A stretch of DNA of 64,000 nt from Leifsonia sp. AG29. GTDB taxonomy: Bacteria; Actinomycetota; Actinomycetes; Actinomycetales; Microbacteriaceae. The stretch spans positions 3,574,106-3,638,105 of the forward strand of contig NZ_VMSF01000001.1 of NCBI RefSeq assembly GCF_009765225.1, in the 5' to 3' direction. Below, one piece after another: positions 1-8,290 of the stretch. Position 1 is the stretch's first letter, and the number at the start of each line of letters is the position of its first letter. Under the pieces are notes generated by a model. The model was not told where the DNA came from and made no database searches. It worked only from the letters and a program-made list of their open reading frames with translations. A program made the translations under genes and the position numbers.

Positions 1-984
1 TCCCGCCAGGATGTCCTCCGCCGCGGGGATCGCGTCCGCCAACGGGAGGAACGAGGTCATCGCGGCGAGCGCCTCCTCGTCGAGCGAGTCGCCCAGCCGG
101 CGCCAGGCCGTGTCGCGCAGGGCGGCCGGCGCCTCCACGGAGTTGATCCCGACGAGTGTGACGGCCCGCAGGATGAACGGCATCACGGTGGCCGGGAGGT
201 CGGGGCCGGCCGCGAGACCGCAGGCGGCGACCACGCCGCCGTACCGGGTCTGCGCCAGCGCGTTCGCGAGGGTGTGGCTGCCGACGGAGTCGACCACGGC
301 CGCCCAGCGCTGCTGCTGGAGGGGCCGGCCCGGGTCGGCGAGCTCCTCCCGATCGATGATCGCCTCGGCGCCGAGGTCCGTCAGGTAGTCGCCCTGCTCC
401 TCCGCGCGACCGGTGGAGGCGGTGACCGGGTACCCGAGGCCCGCCAGGAGGGCGACGGCTACCGACCCGACGCCGCCGGCGGCACCCGTGACGAGCACGC
501 TGGTGCCGCTGGCGCGCACCTCCGCAGGGTCGAGCCCGTGGCGTTCCAGCGCGAGGACGGCGAGCATGGCCGTGAACCCGGCGGTCCCGATCGCCGCCGC
601 CTGCGCACTGGTCAGCGAGTCCGGCACCCGGACGAGGGCGTCGCCGCGGACCCGGGCCCGCTCGGCCAGGCCGCCGTGGTGCTTCTCGCCGATGCCGTCC
701 CCGTTGAGCACGACGCGGTCGCCGGGACGCCACCGCGGGTCGTCCGAGGCCTCGACGGTGCCGACCAGGTCGATCCCGGGGATGAGCGGCGAGGTGCGGG
801 CCACGCCGGGACGCCCGGCGATCGCGAGGCCGTCCTTGTAGTTGAGATCTGAGTATTCGACCGCGACGGTGACATCGCCCGGCATCAGGAAGTCGTCGGC
901 GACCCTCCTGACCTCGGCTGTGTGGGCGGTGACCCGCCCTCCCTCGATCTCCTGCTCGATGACAATCGCCCGGAAGTCGCCCAT
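1..984 (-). CDS. MDR-family NADPH oxidoreductase, AcuI/YhdH-like (3' end cut by window edge)
   Basis: The reverse strand is open from ATG at 984 to the window edge (328 codons), so only the last few residues are missing; the family is about 325-335 residues long. Residues 45-51 (SDLNYKD) lie in the GroES-like substrate domain, and about 165-177 (VTGAAGGVGSVAV) form the NADPH-binding Rossmann loop. There are no structural-zinc cysteines, as in the quinone reductase/acryloyl-CoA reductase branch. Known members reduce acryloyl-CoA or quinones with NADPH in the cytosol; the exact substrate here is not visible. TAGGGT lies exactly 6 nt before the ATG (991-996), so the mRNA is probably leaderless. 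A hairpin repeat begins just upstream of this hexamer. Confidence 0.85.
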   Translation of the reverse strand, partial: MGDFRAIVIEQEIEGGRVTAHTAEVRRVADDFLMPGDVTVAVEYSDLNYKDGLAIAGRPGVARTSPLIPGIDLVGTVEASDDPRWRPGDRVVLNGDGIGEKHHGGLAERARVRGDALVRVPDSLTSAQAAAIGTAGFTAMLAVLALERHGLDPAEVRASGTSVLVTGAAGGVGSVAVALLAGLGYPVTASTGRAEEQGDYLTDLGAEAIIDREELADPGRPLQQQRWAAVVDSVGSHTLANALAQTRYGGVVAACGLAAGPDLPATVMPFILRAVTLVGINSVEAPAALRDTAWRRLGDSLDEEALAAMTSFLPLADAIPAAEDILAG

Positions 985-1011
985 GCGCTCACCCTACGCT
1001 CGCCCCTCGGG

Positions 1012-1078
1012 GTGCGAGATTCGTGCCGAATGTGGGGCTGCGAGGCGCACAGCGCAACATTCAGCACGAATGCGTCGT
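1012..1078. repeat. Hairpin repeat unit 1 (ATTCGTGC-GAATGT family)
   Basis: The left arm 1019-1033 (ATTCGTGCCGAATGT) pairs with the right arm 1057-1071 (ACATTCAGCACGAAT) at 14 of 15 positions. Each arm is itself semi-palindromic (ATTCG...CGAAT). The interior (GGGGCTGCGAGG..CGCA) is also shared with units 2 and 3, so the whole ~55-60 nt is the repeat and not only the arms. It starts where the -35 of the leftward oxidoreductase gene is expected. Confidence 0.85.
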
Positions 1079-1107
1079 TGCGCCCGCGCTCGCCGTGCTC
1101 CGGAGGT

Positions 1108-1170
1108 GTGAGATTCGTGCCGAATGTGGGGCTGGGAGGTGCGCAAAGCGACATTCAGCACGAATGTTGC
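1108..1170. repeat. Hairpin repeat unit 2 (same family)
   Basis: The left arm 1113-1127 (ATTCGTGCCGAATGT) and right arm 1151-1165 (ACATTCAGCACGAAT) enclose an interior resembling GGGGCTGGGAGGTGCGCAAAG. It has the same orientation as unit 1 and begins about 94 nt after it. Confidence 0.85.
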
Positions 1171-1182
1171 CCCCGCGCCAGC

Positions 1183-1227
1183 GGCACGAGGCACGAGGCA
1201 CAAGCACGAGGCACAAGCACGAGGCAC
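1183..1227. repeat. Short tandem repeat GCACGAG / GCACAA
   Basis: Seven near-identical 6-7 nt units alternate (GCACGAG twice, then GCACAA, GCACGAG, GCACAA, GCACGAG, GCACC) just beyond the 3' end of the PEP mutase-like gene. This is a simple-sequence tract likely to slip in replication. It has no terminator-like symmetry. Confidence 0.75.
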
Positions 1228-1231
1228 CGCC

Positions 1232-2008
1232 TCAGGTCAGCACCTGCGTCCCCTCGGGGAGGCTCCCCCCGGCGTACAGTGCGTGTGCCGTCTCGAGCAG
1301 TGCCGTGAGCGCCACCCGCTGCGTCCACGGCCCGTACGAGACCCGAGCGACGCCGAGCTCCTGGAGGCGCGCCGGCGGGAGGGACCCGGGGACGGCGATG
1401 ACGCTGAGCCGGCGCTCGCCGAGGCCTCCGACCAGCCGCTGCACCGTCCGCTCGTCGAGCCTGCCGGGCACGAACACGCAGGTGGCGCCCTCGTCGAGGA
1501 AGGCGCGGCCGCGGCGCACCGCCTCCTCGATCTTCTCGTCGTCGGTGGGGAACGCGTCGCGCAGGAAGACGTCGGTCCGAGCGTTGAGCGCGAAGGGGAC
1601 GCCCTCGGCGGCGGCGGCCGAGACAGCGGCACGCACGGCGGCGACGGCCTCGTCGAAGGGCTTCATCTGGTCCTCGAGGTTCGCGCCGACGACGCCCACG
1701 TCGATCGCGCGCCGGATGGTCTCGCCGGCGTCGCCGTAGCCGGCCTCGAGGTCGGCGCTGACCGGGAGGTCCGTGACGGCGACGATGCGACCCACCATGT
1801 CGAGCATCAGGTCGAGCGGGATGCGCTCCCCGTCGGGGTAGCCGAGCGTCGCGGCGATGGAGTGGCTCGCCGTGGCGAGCGCGCGGGTCTCGGGAACCTG
1901 CGCGACGACGCGGGCGCTGATCGCGTCCCAGACGTTGACGACCTGCAGGAGTTCGGGGGCTTCGTGGAGGCGCCGGAGCTCGGCGCCGCGCTCGCGGATG
2001 TCCGTCAT
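1232..2008 (-). CDS. Isocitrate lyase/PEP mutase superfamily protein
   Basis: This is a 258-residue TIM-barrel protein of the PEP mutase/isocitrate lyase superfamily. NVWDA (25-29), SADLEAGYGD (84-93, metal-site acids) and NLEDQ (110-114) are the family landmarks. The KRCGH loop that gives lyases their catalytic cysteine is absent, so it is unlikely to be an isocitrate or methylisocitrate lyase like the prpB product at 9862. Known relatives act on oxaloacetate, PEP or phosphonopyruvate; the substrate cannot be told from sequence. TAGTGT lies 6 nt before the ATG. The gene is bracketed by hairpin repeats of one family (units 1 and 2 downstream, unit 3 upstream). Confidence 0.85.
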   Translation of the reverse strand: MTDIRERGAELRRLHEAPELLQVVNVWDAISARVVAQVPETRALATASHSIAATLGYPDGERIPLDLMLDMVGRIVAVTDLPVSADLEAGYGDAGETIRRAIDVGVVGANLEDQMKPFDEAVAAVRAAVSAAAAEGVPFALNARTDVFLRDAFPTDDEKIEEAVRRGRAFLDEGATCVFVPGRLDERTVQRLVGGLGERRLSVIAVPGSLPPARLQELGVARVSYGPWTQRVALTALLETAHALYAGGSLPEGTQVLT

Positions 2009-2035
2009 CCCCCCACACTACGACCGCGCACCGGT

Positions 2036-2095
2036 GCGAGATTCGTGCTGAATGTGGGCTCTCAGGCGCGGAAAGCGACATTCAGCACGAATGTG
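2036..2095. repeat. Hairpin repeat unit 3 (same family, perfect arms)
   Basis: The arms 2041-2055 (ATTCGTGCTGAATGT) and 2078-2092 (ACATTCAGCACGAAT) form a perfect 15-bp inverted repeat around a 22-nt interior related to units 1 and 2. It lies between the divergent promoters of the PEP mutase-like gene (-10 at 2015-2020, reverse strand) and the LssY_C gene (-10 at 2112-2117). Confidence 0.9.
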
Positions 2096-2123
2096 GCGCC
2101 CCGGCGCGCCGTACGATGTGCCC

Positions 2124-3554
2124 ATGTCCGAGACGAACGGGCCCGTCGACGTCCCGAAGACGCGGTCGGCGAAGGCGCGGAGGGTGCCGATCAGCGCCGT
2201 CGTCGACTACGCCTTCTTCGTCTTCGGGGGGATCGCCGCCATCTGGCTCGCGTGGCTGGTGATCACCGAGAGCTTCTCGTGGGGCTGGTTCCTCGTCCTG
2301 TTCTTCCTGCTGTTCTGGGTGCTGCTCGCCTATCTGGTGCTCCCGCGCCTCCACCGGATCCTCACCGAGATCTACGTGCCCGATTACTTCATCGGGCGCG
2401 CGCGGACCAGCGACGGCCTGCTCGGCGACCCGATCAACCTGGCGGCCGTGGGGACGGAGGCGCAACTCGACAAGGCCATGAGGGAGGCGGGCTGGACCCG
2501 GGCGGATGCCATCACGCTCCGCACCAGCTGGCTCATCATCGCCTCCACGCTGCTCCGCCGCAGCTACGACGAGGCCCCCGTCAGCCCGCTGTTCCTGTTC
2601 GGCCGCCAGCAGGACGTCGCCTACCAGCAGGAGGTGGAGGGGAACCCGGCGAAGCGGCACCACGTCCGCTTCTGGCGCTGCCCCGACGGCTGGCTGCTGC
2701 CCGGTGGCCACGGGGTCGACTGGCTCGCGGCCGGCACCTTCGACCGTTCCGTCGGCTTCTCGCTGTTCACGCTGCAGATCACCCACAAGATCGACGCGAA
2801 CACCGATGTCGAGCGGGACCACGTCGTCGCGACGCTGAAGCACGCCGACGTCGGTGTCGACGTCTCGACCATCAAGGACTTCTCGACCGGCTACCACGCG
2901 CGCAACGGGGGAGGCGACAGCATCGAGACGGACGGCGACCTGCCGATCATCGACCTGAGCGCCGTGTCGACGGACGCGCGAGCCGACGCCGTCGCCGAGG
3001 ACGCCGTTGCGCGCCGGATCGCCCTCGCGGAGCGCCGGCCGGTCCCGACCGCGCTCGGCGTCCTTCTGATGTTCCTCCGGGTCATCGCGGGCGTGGTCTA
3101 TCTCGCCCTGACGGTTTCCGACTGGAACGGATTCGTGAGCAGCCAGCTCGCCGAATCGACGACGACGCTCGACCCCCGGGAGCAGACGCTGGCGGCCGTA
3201 GCGCTCGCGGTGGTCATGGCCCTGTTCGGTGCGGGGCTGGTCATCTACTCCCTCCTGGCGCTGCTCATTCTCTTCGGCAGCAACTGGGCCCGCGTGGCCG
3301 CGATGTCGTACAGCACCTTCCTGATCGTGCTGACGGCGATCGACTTCTTCGACGGCGGGAAGCAGGTCTCGCTGCGGAACAACCTCCTCGGGCTGCCGCT
3401 CGACATCCTCGTCGTGATCGCGCTGTCCGCGCAGAGCGCCAGCCTGTGGGCGCGCCGGCCGCGCGCCTACTCGGGCAGGCGCGGAGAGCGCCTCCTCAAC
3501 CCCGCGGCGGTCGCGGCGGTCCGGGCGCCCGCGGACGACACCACGCTGAGCTGA
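2124..3554 (+). CDS. LssY C-terminal domain membrane protein
   Basis: The 476-residue product has two N-terminal membrane segments (about 27-47 and 53-73), then a soluble domain (about 93-265) with the LssY_C pattern: RTSDGLLGDPINLA, then a GWTRAD stretch, then LFGRQQD and RHHVRFW. Three to four more membrane segments follow after residue 310. LssY-type domains are found with DedA or PAP2 phosphatase proteins and are thought to act on membrane lipids; no catalytic role is visible here. An upstream in-frame extension exists, but it would run through hairpin repeat 3. ATG 2124 sits exactly 6 nt after TACGAT, so I chose it. Confidence 0.8.
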   Translation: MSETNGPVDVPKTRSAKARRVPISAVVDYAFFVFGGIAAIWLAWLVITESFSWGWFLVLFFLLFWVLLAYLVLPRLHRILTEIYVPDYFIGRARTSDGLLGDPINLAAVGTEAQLDKAMREAGWTRADAITLRTSWLIIASTLLRRSYDEAPVSPLFLFGRQQDVAYQQEVEGNPAKRHHVRFWRCPDGWLLPGGHGVDWLAAGTFDRSVGFSLFTLQITHKIDANTDVERDHVVATLKHADVGVDVSTIKDFSTGYHARNGGGDSIETDGDLPIIDLSAVSTDARADAVAEDAVARRIALAERRPVPTALGVLLMFLRVIAGVVYLALTVSDWNGFVSSQLAESTTTLDPREQTLAAVALAVVMALFGAGLVIYSLLALLILFGSNWARVAAMSYSTFLIVLTAIDFFDGGKQVSLRNNLLGLPLDILVVIALSAQSASLWARRPRAYSGRRGERLLNPAAVAAVRAPADDTTLS

Positions 3555-3558
3555 GCGC

Positions 3559-5154
3559 TCACATCATCGACTTGCGGCCACCCGGACCGGAGGACTTCAG
3601 CGCCGCCTCCTCGGCGTCGAGGAAGGCGAGCACCGAGCGGACGGCGGGCTCCTGGTAGCGGCCCTCGGCCCGGGCCGCGAGCACCGCCTCCCGCTCGGCC
3701 GAGATCATGGACCGCCGCAGCCGCTGGTACTCGATCGGGGCGTCCTCGTGGTCCTCGGGCGTGGGGTTCTCGAGGGCCTCCGACAGGAACACGGCGTTGA
3801 TGCGGAGGCGTTCGATGACGCGCTCGTCCTCGTCGCCGGTGACCTTCGACTCGAGGTGCTCCAGCCCCGCCGACTGGGCTTCGGCGAGCAGGCGCTGCAT
3901 CTCGCTGGCCTCCTGCGCGAAGTCGGGAGGCGGCAGCCGCAGCCGGCGGATCACCCAGGGCAGGGCGAGCCCCTCGAGCAGGGTCGCGACGACGACCACG
4001 AAGGCGAGGAACTGCAGGAACTCCCGGTGCGGCGTCGACGCCGGCAGGAGGAAGGCCGCGGCCAGGGTGACCACCCCGCGGATCCCGGCGAACGAGACGG
4101 CGATGCCGGTCGGCCAGGACCAGCGGCGCTCGCGCAGCCGCTCGGGCCCGTACCGGTACAGGGCCGTGGTCATCACCATCCAGGCGAACCGTGCGAGCAC
4201 GAGTGCGATGAGCACCACGACGCTGATCCCGATGGTCTGCGGAACGGTGATGCCGGAGGTGAACGCACCGGAGAGGATCGTCCTCAGCTCGAGGCCGATG
4301 AAGAGGAACACGGCGTTCTCGAGCAGGAAGCTGACCGTGCGCCAGTTGATCGTCTCGGCGATGCGCGCCTCCGCCGTCTGGATCGTCGGCGAGCGGAAAC
4401 CCAGGTAGAGACCGGCCGAGACGACCGCGAGCACCCCCGAGCCGTGGAGGAACTGCGAGGGGATGAAGGCGAGGTACGGCGTGATGAGGGCGAGGGAGGT
4501 GTCGAGCACGGGCGAGCGCAGCCGCTTCCGGACCTGCGCGACGATCCACGCGACGGCGAGCCCGACGCCGGAGCCGACGACGACCGCCAGGACGAAGTCG
4601 CCGGCGATCGACCACGGGTTGACGACGCTGACGATGGCCGCGATGCTCGCGTTCAGCGCCACCAGCGCGGTCGCGTCGTTGAGCAGGCTCTCGCCCTCCA
4701 GCAGGGTCACGAGGCGTCGGGGGAGATGCACGCGGCCGGCGACCGCCGTCACGGCCACGGTGTCGGTCGGCGCGACCACGGCCCCGAAGGCGAAGGCCGC
4801 CGCCACCGTGATCGCGGGGACGACCAGCCACGTCGCGAAGCCGACGACCAGCACGGTGAAGGCGACGAGACCGACCGAGAGGAGGAGGATGCCGTCACGC
4901 CTCGCCCGGACGTCGACGATCGAGGTCTGGATCGCGGCGGCGAAGAGCAGCGGAGGGAGCAGGCCGTACAGCACCAGTTCCGGCTCCAGCTGCACCTCCG
5001 GGACGCCCGGGATGAAGGAGGCGGCCGCCCCGACCGCGACCAGCACGACCGGAGCCGACCAGCCCACCCGCCGCGACAGGCCGGTGACGACGACCGTGAC
5101 CAGGACGAACGACACGATCCAGACGATGGTGATGACCGGATCCATGATGCTCAT
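3559..5154 (-). CDS. Na+/H+ antiporter, CPA1 family (NhaP-like)
   Basis: This is a 531-residue protein with about 11-12 hydrophobic segments in the first ~400 residues and a ~120-residue acidic cytosolic tail. The CPA1 signatures [10 protein letters not shown] and [13 protein letters not shown] are present; their Asp residues carry cations in characterised members. It exchanges Na+ (or K+) for protons across the cytoplasmic membrane, for pH and salt homeostasis. The ATG overlaps the trhO stop in ATGA (5151-5154), so it is probably translationally coupled to trhO, an unusual partner with no obvious functional link. Confidence 0.9.
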   Translation of the reverse strand: MSIMDPVITIVWIVSFVLVTVVVTGLSRRVGWSAPVVLVAVGAAASFIPGVPEVQLEPELVLYGLLPPLLFAAAIQTSIVDVRARRDGILLLSVGLVAFTVLVVGFATWLVVPAITVAAAFAFGAVVAPTDTVAVTAVAGRVHLPRRLVTLLEGESLLNDATALVALNASIAAIVSVVNPWSIAGDFVLAVVVGSGVGLAVAWIVAQVRKRLRSPVLDTSLALITPYLAFIPSQFLHGSGVLAVVSAGLYLGFRSPTIQTAEARIAETINWRTVSFLLENAVFLFIGLELRTILSGAFTSGITVPQTIGISVVVLIALVLARFAWMVMTTALYRYGPERLRERRWSWPTGIAVSFAGIRGVVTLAAAFLLPASTPHREFLQFLAFVVVVATLLEGLALPWVIRRLRLPPPDFAQEASEMQRLLAEAQSAGLEHLESKVTGDEDERVIERLRINAVFLSEALENPTPEDHEDAPIEYQRLRRSMISAEREAVLAARAEGRYQEPAVRSVLAFLDAEEAALKSSGPGGRKSMM

Positions 5155-6071
5155 GATGGTCGCAACGGCGCAGCGGCAGCAATGCTTCCGGCGTGACGCT
5201 CACAGACGGTCCCGCCGCACGCCTCGCACACGACGAGCTGCTCGCGACAGCTCGGATCGGCGCAGTTCCGCATCCGGCTCGTCGCGTCGCCGCAGACCGC
5301 GCAGTGCCCGATCGTCGCGGGGGTGCCGCTGAAGGACACCGAGCCGCGGCCGTCGAACACGTACAGCGACCCCTCCCACAGGCCCGCGTCGCCGAAGCGC
5401 TCGCCGTAGCGGACGATCCCGCCGTCGAGCTGGTAGACCTCGCCGAAGCCGCGGCTCCGCATGAGACCCGATAGCACTTCGCACCGGATGCCGCCCGTGC
5501 AGTAGGTGACGACGGGCTTGTCCTTCAGGTGGTCGTAGCGCCCGCTGTCGAGTTCGGCGACGAAGTCGCGCGTGGTGGAGACGTCCGGCACGACGGCTCC
5601 GCGGAACCGTCCGATCTCCGCCTCGAAGCGGTTGCGGCCGTCGAACAGGACGACGTCGTCGCGCTCGGAGAGGAGCCGGTGGAGGTCGTCGGGGGCGAGG
5701 CGCGTGCCCCCGCCGACGACGCCGCCGTCGTCGACCTCGAGCTCGTCGGGGGCGCCGAACGAGACGATCTCGTCGCGCACCTTCACCGACAGCTTCGGGA
5801 AGTCGACGCTGCGTCCCTCCTCGTCGAGCCCGGTGCCCTCGCTCCACTTCACGTCGAGTTCCCGGAAGCCCGGGTACTCCCTGGTCCGGCGGACGTACCG
5901 CTTCACTGCGGCGAGCTCGCCGCCCAGCGTGCCATTGATGCCGTGCGGCGAGAGGAGGATCCGGCCGCGGAGGCCGAGGCCCTCGCAGAGCTCTCGCTGC
6001 CAGAGCCGGACGGCCTCCGGGTCGCTCAGCGGGGTGAACGCATAGAAGAGGAGAACCTTCGGCACGGCCAT
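5151..6071 (-). CDS. trhO: tRNA uridine(34) hydroxylase TrhO (rhodanese domain)
   Basis: This 306-residue protein has the YceA/TrhO layout: an N-terminal ferredoxin-like domain with [11 protein letters not shown] (41-51), then a rhodanese domain with [11 protein letters not shown] whose active Cys is at 191. A C-terminal extension is rich in Cys (CAVC, CADPSC, CEAC, CERH) and looks like a small zinc site. TrhO makes 5-hydroxyuridine at the tRNA wobble base in an O2-dependent reaction. The start is ATG 6071 because TACCAT (6078-6083, reverse strand) lies exactly 6 nt before it. The longer in-frame extension upstream is not supported. Confidence 0.9.
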   Translation of the reverse strand: MAVPKVLLFYAFTPLSDPEAVRLWQRELCEGLGLRGRILLSPHGINGTLGGELAAVKRYVRRTREYPGFRELDVKWSEGTGLDEEGRSVDFPKLSVKVRDEIVSFGAPDELEVDDGGVVGGGTRLAPDDLHRLLSERDDVVLFDGRNRFEAEIGRFRGAVVPDVSTTRDFVAELDSGRYDHLKDKPVVTYCTGGIRCEVLSGLMRSRGFGEVYQLDGGIVRYGERFGDAGLWEGSLYVFDGRGSVSFSGTPATIGHCAVCGDATSRMRNCADPSCREQLVVCEACGGTVCERHAGSIAAAAPLRPS

Positions 6072-6195
6072 CGGACCATGGTAGGCGAGCCGCGTCCGGG
6101 ACGCGCCGGCCGCGGGACGGCGCCCCTCGCTGCGAGTCCCGGAAGAATCGTTAGTCTGCCGTTCAGCAGAATGGGGCATCGTAGAGGTAGCGTCC

Positions 6196-7026
6196 GTGAG
6201 ACCTGAGGGGCGCCGGCAGCGGCAGAAGGGCGGGTCCTTGCGAACCCTGGTCATCATCCCCACCTACAACGAGCGGGAGAACATCGGCCCGATCGTGGGA
6301 CGGCTGCGTGCGTCGGTGCCCGAGGCCGATGTGTTGATCGTGGATGACGGGTCGCCGGATGGGACCGGTGAGCTGGCGGATGCGCTCGCGGCGACCGACG
6401 GGAACGTGTTCGTCCTGCATCGCACGGCGAAGGAGGGGCTCGGCGCCGCGTACCGGGAGGGGATCCGCTGGGCGCTCGATGCCGGGTACGACGCCGTGGT
6501 CGAGATGGACGCGGATGGTTCGCACCAGCCCGAGCAGCTGCCGCGGCTGCTGGACGCGGTCCGCGGTCACGATGCGGCAGACCCGACGGCCGGCGCGGAT
6601 CTGGTCCTGGGCTCCCGATGGGTGCCGGGCGGCAGCGTGGTCAACTGGCCGGCGTCGCGGCGACTGATCTCGCGTGGCGGGAGCACCTACTCGCGGCTGA
6701 TGCTCGGCGTGCCGATCCGGGACATCACCGGAGGGTACCGGGTGTTCACCGCCGAGGCGCTGCGCCGGATCCGGTTCGAGCAGACCGAGAGCCAGGGGTA
6801 CTGCTTCCAGATCGACATGGCCCGCCGTGCCTATGAGGCCGGTCTTGCGGTCGCGGAGGTGCCGATCACGTTCGTCGAGCGCGAGCGCGGCTCCTCCAAG
6901 ATGAGCAGCGGAATCGTCGTGGAGGCGATGGCCCGGGTGACCCTGTGGGGCATCACCGGGCTGCCGCACCGGTTCCGCCACCGCGAACCCGTCCAGGTGG
7001 TGAGCGAGCCGGCACAGGGGGCGTAG
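6196..7026 (+). CDS. Polyprenol monophosphomannose synthase (GT2 family)
   Basis: The product (276 residues) is a GT-A family 2 glycosyltransferase. VIIPTYNE begins the nucleotide-binding fold, MDADGSHQP gives the metal-binding DxD, and [13 protein letters not shown] and DITGGYRVF are typical of dolichol/polyprenol-phosphate mannosyltransferases. It would transfer mannose from GDP-mannose to polyprenyl phosphate for lipoglycan and glycoprotein synthesis. It lacks the C-terminal membrane domain found in some relatives. Two starts are possible: GTG 6196, after GAGGTAG, or TTG 6238, after AAGGG. The catalytic domain begins right after the TTG, so the first 14 residues are uncertain. Confidence 0.85.
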   Translation: MRPEGRRQRQKGGSLRTLVIIPTYNERENIGPIVGRLRASVPEADVLIVDDGSPDGTGELADALAATDGNVFVLHRTAKEGLGAAYREGIRWALDAGYDAVVEMDADGSHQPEQLPRLLDAVRGHDAADPTAGADLVLGSRWVPGGSVVNWPASRRLISRGGSTYSRLMLGVPIRDITGGYRVFTAEALRRIRFEQTESQGYCFQIDMARRAYEAGLAVAEVPITFVERERGSSKMSSGIVVEAMARVTLWGITGLPHRFRHREPVQVVSEPAQGA

Positions 7027-7035
7027 GTTGACGTC

Positions 7036-7566
7036 ATGAGCGAAGACCCCCTGGCGCGCTTCGGCGCCGTGCCCCAGTTCACCCTGACCAGCGACGACGT
7101 CGCCGACGACCGTCCGCTCTCCCGCGAGCAGTGGGGAGCCGGCGGCGGTGGCGGCGACATCTCGCCCCAGCTGTCGTGGAGCGGCTTCCCGGCTGAGACG
7201 AAGAGCTTCGCCGTGACCATCCACGACCCCGACGCCCCGACCGGTTCCGGCTTCTGGCACTGGGCCGTCTACAACATCCCGGCGTCGGTCACCTCGCTGC
7301 CCGCGAACGCCGGTGCCGAGGGAGGCGCGAACCTCCCGCAGGGCGCCGCGATGCTGTCGAACGAGCTCGGCTCGAAGAGCTTCACCGGAGCCGGCCCTCC
7401 TCCCGGGACGGGCACGCACCACTACCACATCGTCGTGCACGCCCTCGATGTGGACCACCTCGACCTCGACCCGGCGTCGACGCCCGCGGTGCTCGGCTTC
7501 AACGCGCACTTCCACACGCTCGCCCGTGCCGTGCTCACACCGGTGGCGACGGCCGGCGACATCTGA
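7036..7566 (+). CDS. YbhB/YbcL-type PEBP (Raf kinase inhibitor-like) protein
   Basis: The protein has 176 residues and no signal peptide. The ligand-pocket motif DPDAPTGSGFWHW lies at 64-76, and TGTHHYHIVVHALD supplies the second conserved strand of the phosphatidylethanolamine-binding fold. Bacterial members have no agreed function. TAGGTT, which overlaps the stop codon of the upstream glycosyltransferase gene, lies 6 nt before ATG 7036. This gene therefore probably has its own leaderless transcript despite the 9-nt gap. Confidence 0.9.
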   Translation: MSEDPLARFGAVPQFTLTSDDVADDRPLSREQWGAGGGGGDISPQLSWSGFPAETKSFAVTIHDPDAPTGSGFWHWAVYNIPASVTSLPANAGAEGGANLPQGAAMLSNELGSKSFTGAGPPPGTGTHHYHIVVHALDVDHLDLDPASTPAVLGFNAHFHTLARAVLTPVATAGDI

Positions 7567-7623
7567 TCGGACGACGGGCGGGGCGACGCGCCAGGTGGCA
7601 CGCGCCGCTCGGCGCCGCACGGA

Positions 7624-8259
7624 TCAGTGCTTCGCGCCGGTGAGCGCCAGCACGCCTCCCAGGCCGATCATGAGCGCCCCGCCCGTCGCGCCGAGCCGCT
7701 CCACCCGCTTCGGCGAGCGTCCGAACCACTCGCGCGCCGTCCCGGCGACGAGCGCCCAGACGCTGTCGGAGATCAGCGCGAGGGCGAGGAACACCAGCCC
7801 GAGCTCCAGGAGCTGCAGCGGGATCGACCCGGCGTGGTAGTCGACGAACTGGGGGAGCACGGCCACGAAGAACACGAGCGACTTCGGGTTCGTCAGACCG
7901 ACGATGAAGCCCTCGCCGAGGATCCGCCAGGGTGAGCGATACAGCACCGCCTCGTGCGTCACCGCGGTGTGCCTGCGGTGCCGGATGGCCTGGATCCCGA
8001 GGTAGACGAGGTAGGCGGCGCCGGCGAACTTGATGATCGTGAACAGGACGAGCGACTGCGCGACGACGGCTCCGATCCCGATCGCCACCGCCGCGATGAG
8101 CGGGAGCATCCCGATCGCGTTGCCCACGACGCTGAGGAGGCCGCCGAGCCTCCCGAGCGCCAGCGACCGGCCGATCACGAAGAGCACGCTCGGGCCGGGC
8201 ACGACGATGAGGGCCAGCGACGCGAGCGCGAAGGCGAGCAGCGACTCGGCGGGGACCAT
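7624..8259 (-). CDS. LysE family translocator
   Basis: The 211-residue membrane protein has about six hydrophobic segments and the LysE/RhtB landmarks VVPGPSVLFVIGRSL near the N-terminus and GLTNPKSLVFF in the middle. The family exports amino acids or related small molecules by proton exchange. The open frame extends upstream into prpD on the opposite strand. ATG 8259 is preferred because TACGCT (8266-8271, reverse) is exactly 6 nt before it and the first membrane segment begins soon after. Only 31 nt separate it from the divergent prpD start. Confidence 0.85.
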   Translation of the reverse strand: MVPAESLLAFALASLALIVVPGPSVLFVIGRSLALGRLGGLLSVVGNAIGMLPLIAAVAIGIGAVVAQSLVLFTIIKFAGAAYLVYLGIQAIRHRRHTAVTHEAVLYRSPWRILGEGFIVGLTNPKSLVFFVAVLPQFVDYHAGSIPLQLLELGLVFLALALISDSVWALVAGTAREWFGRSPKRVERLGATGGALMIGLGGVLALTGAKH

Positions 8260-8290
8260 GTCGGCAGCGTAGGGGAGGTAGGTTCGATAC
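8260..8290. promoter_or_regulatory. Overlapping divergent leaderless promoters, lysE-type gene / prpD
   Basis: In 31 nt there are two -10 hexamers on opposite strands: TACGCT for the leftward exporter (8266-8271) and TAGGTT for prpD (8279-8284). Each is 6 nt from its start codon. Each -35 zone must fall inside the first codons of the other gene, so the two RNA polymerases should compete. Confidence 0.5.

Larger units (their letters stand above)
985..1231. other. Intergenic region with two hairpin repeat units and a short tandem repeat
   Basis: No gene is supported here. The region holds the -10 of the upstream oxidoreductase gene, two related hairpin units and a GCACGAG/GCACAA tandem run next to the stop of the PEP mutase-like gene. 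All three reading frames of the repeats look open only because the repeats lack stop codons. Confidence 0.7.

Noticed and set aside
1124..3658. A very long open frame on the forward strand across two genes
   Set aside because: Composition is Arg/Ala/Pro/Gly-rich with no domain, as is usual for off-frame reading in high-GC DNA. It crosses hairpin repeats and opposes the PEP mutase-like gene.
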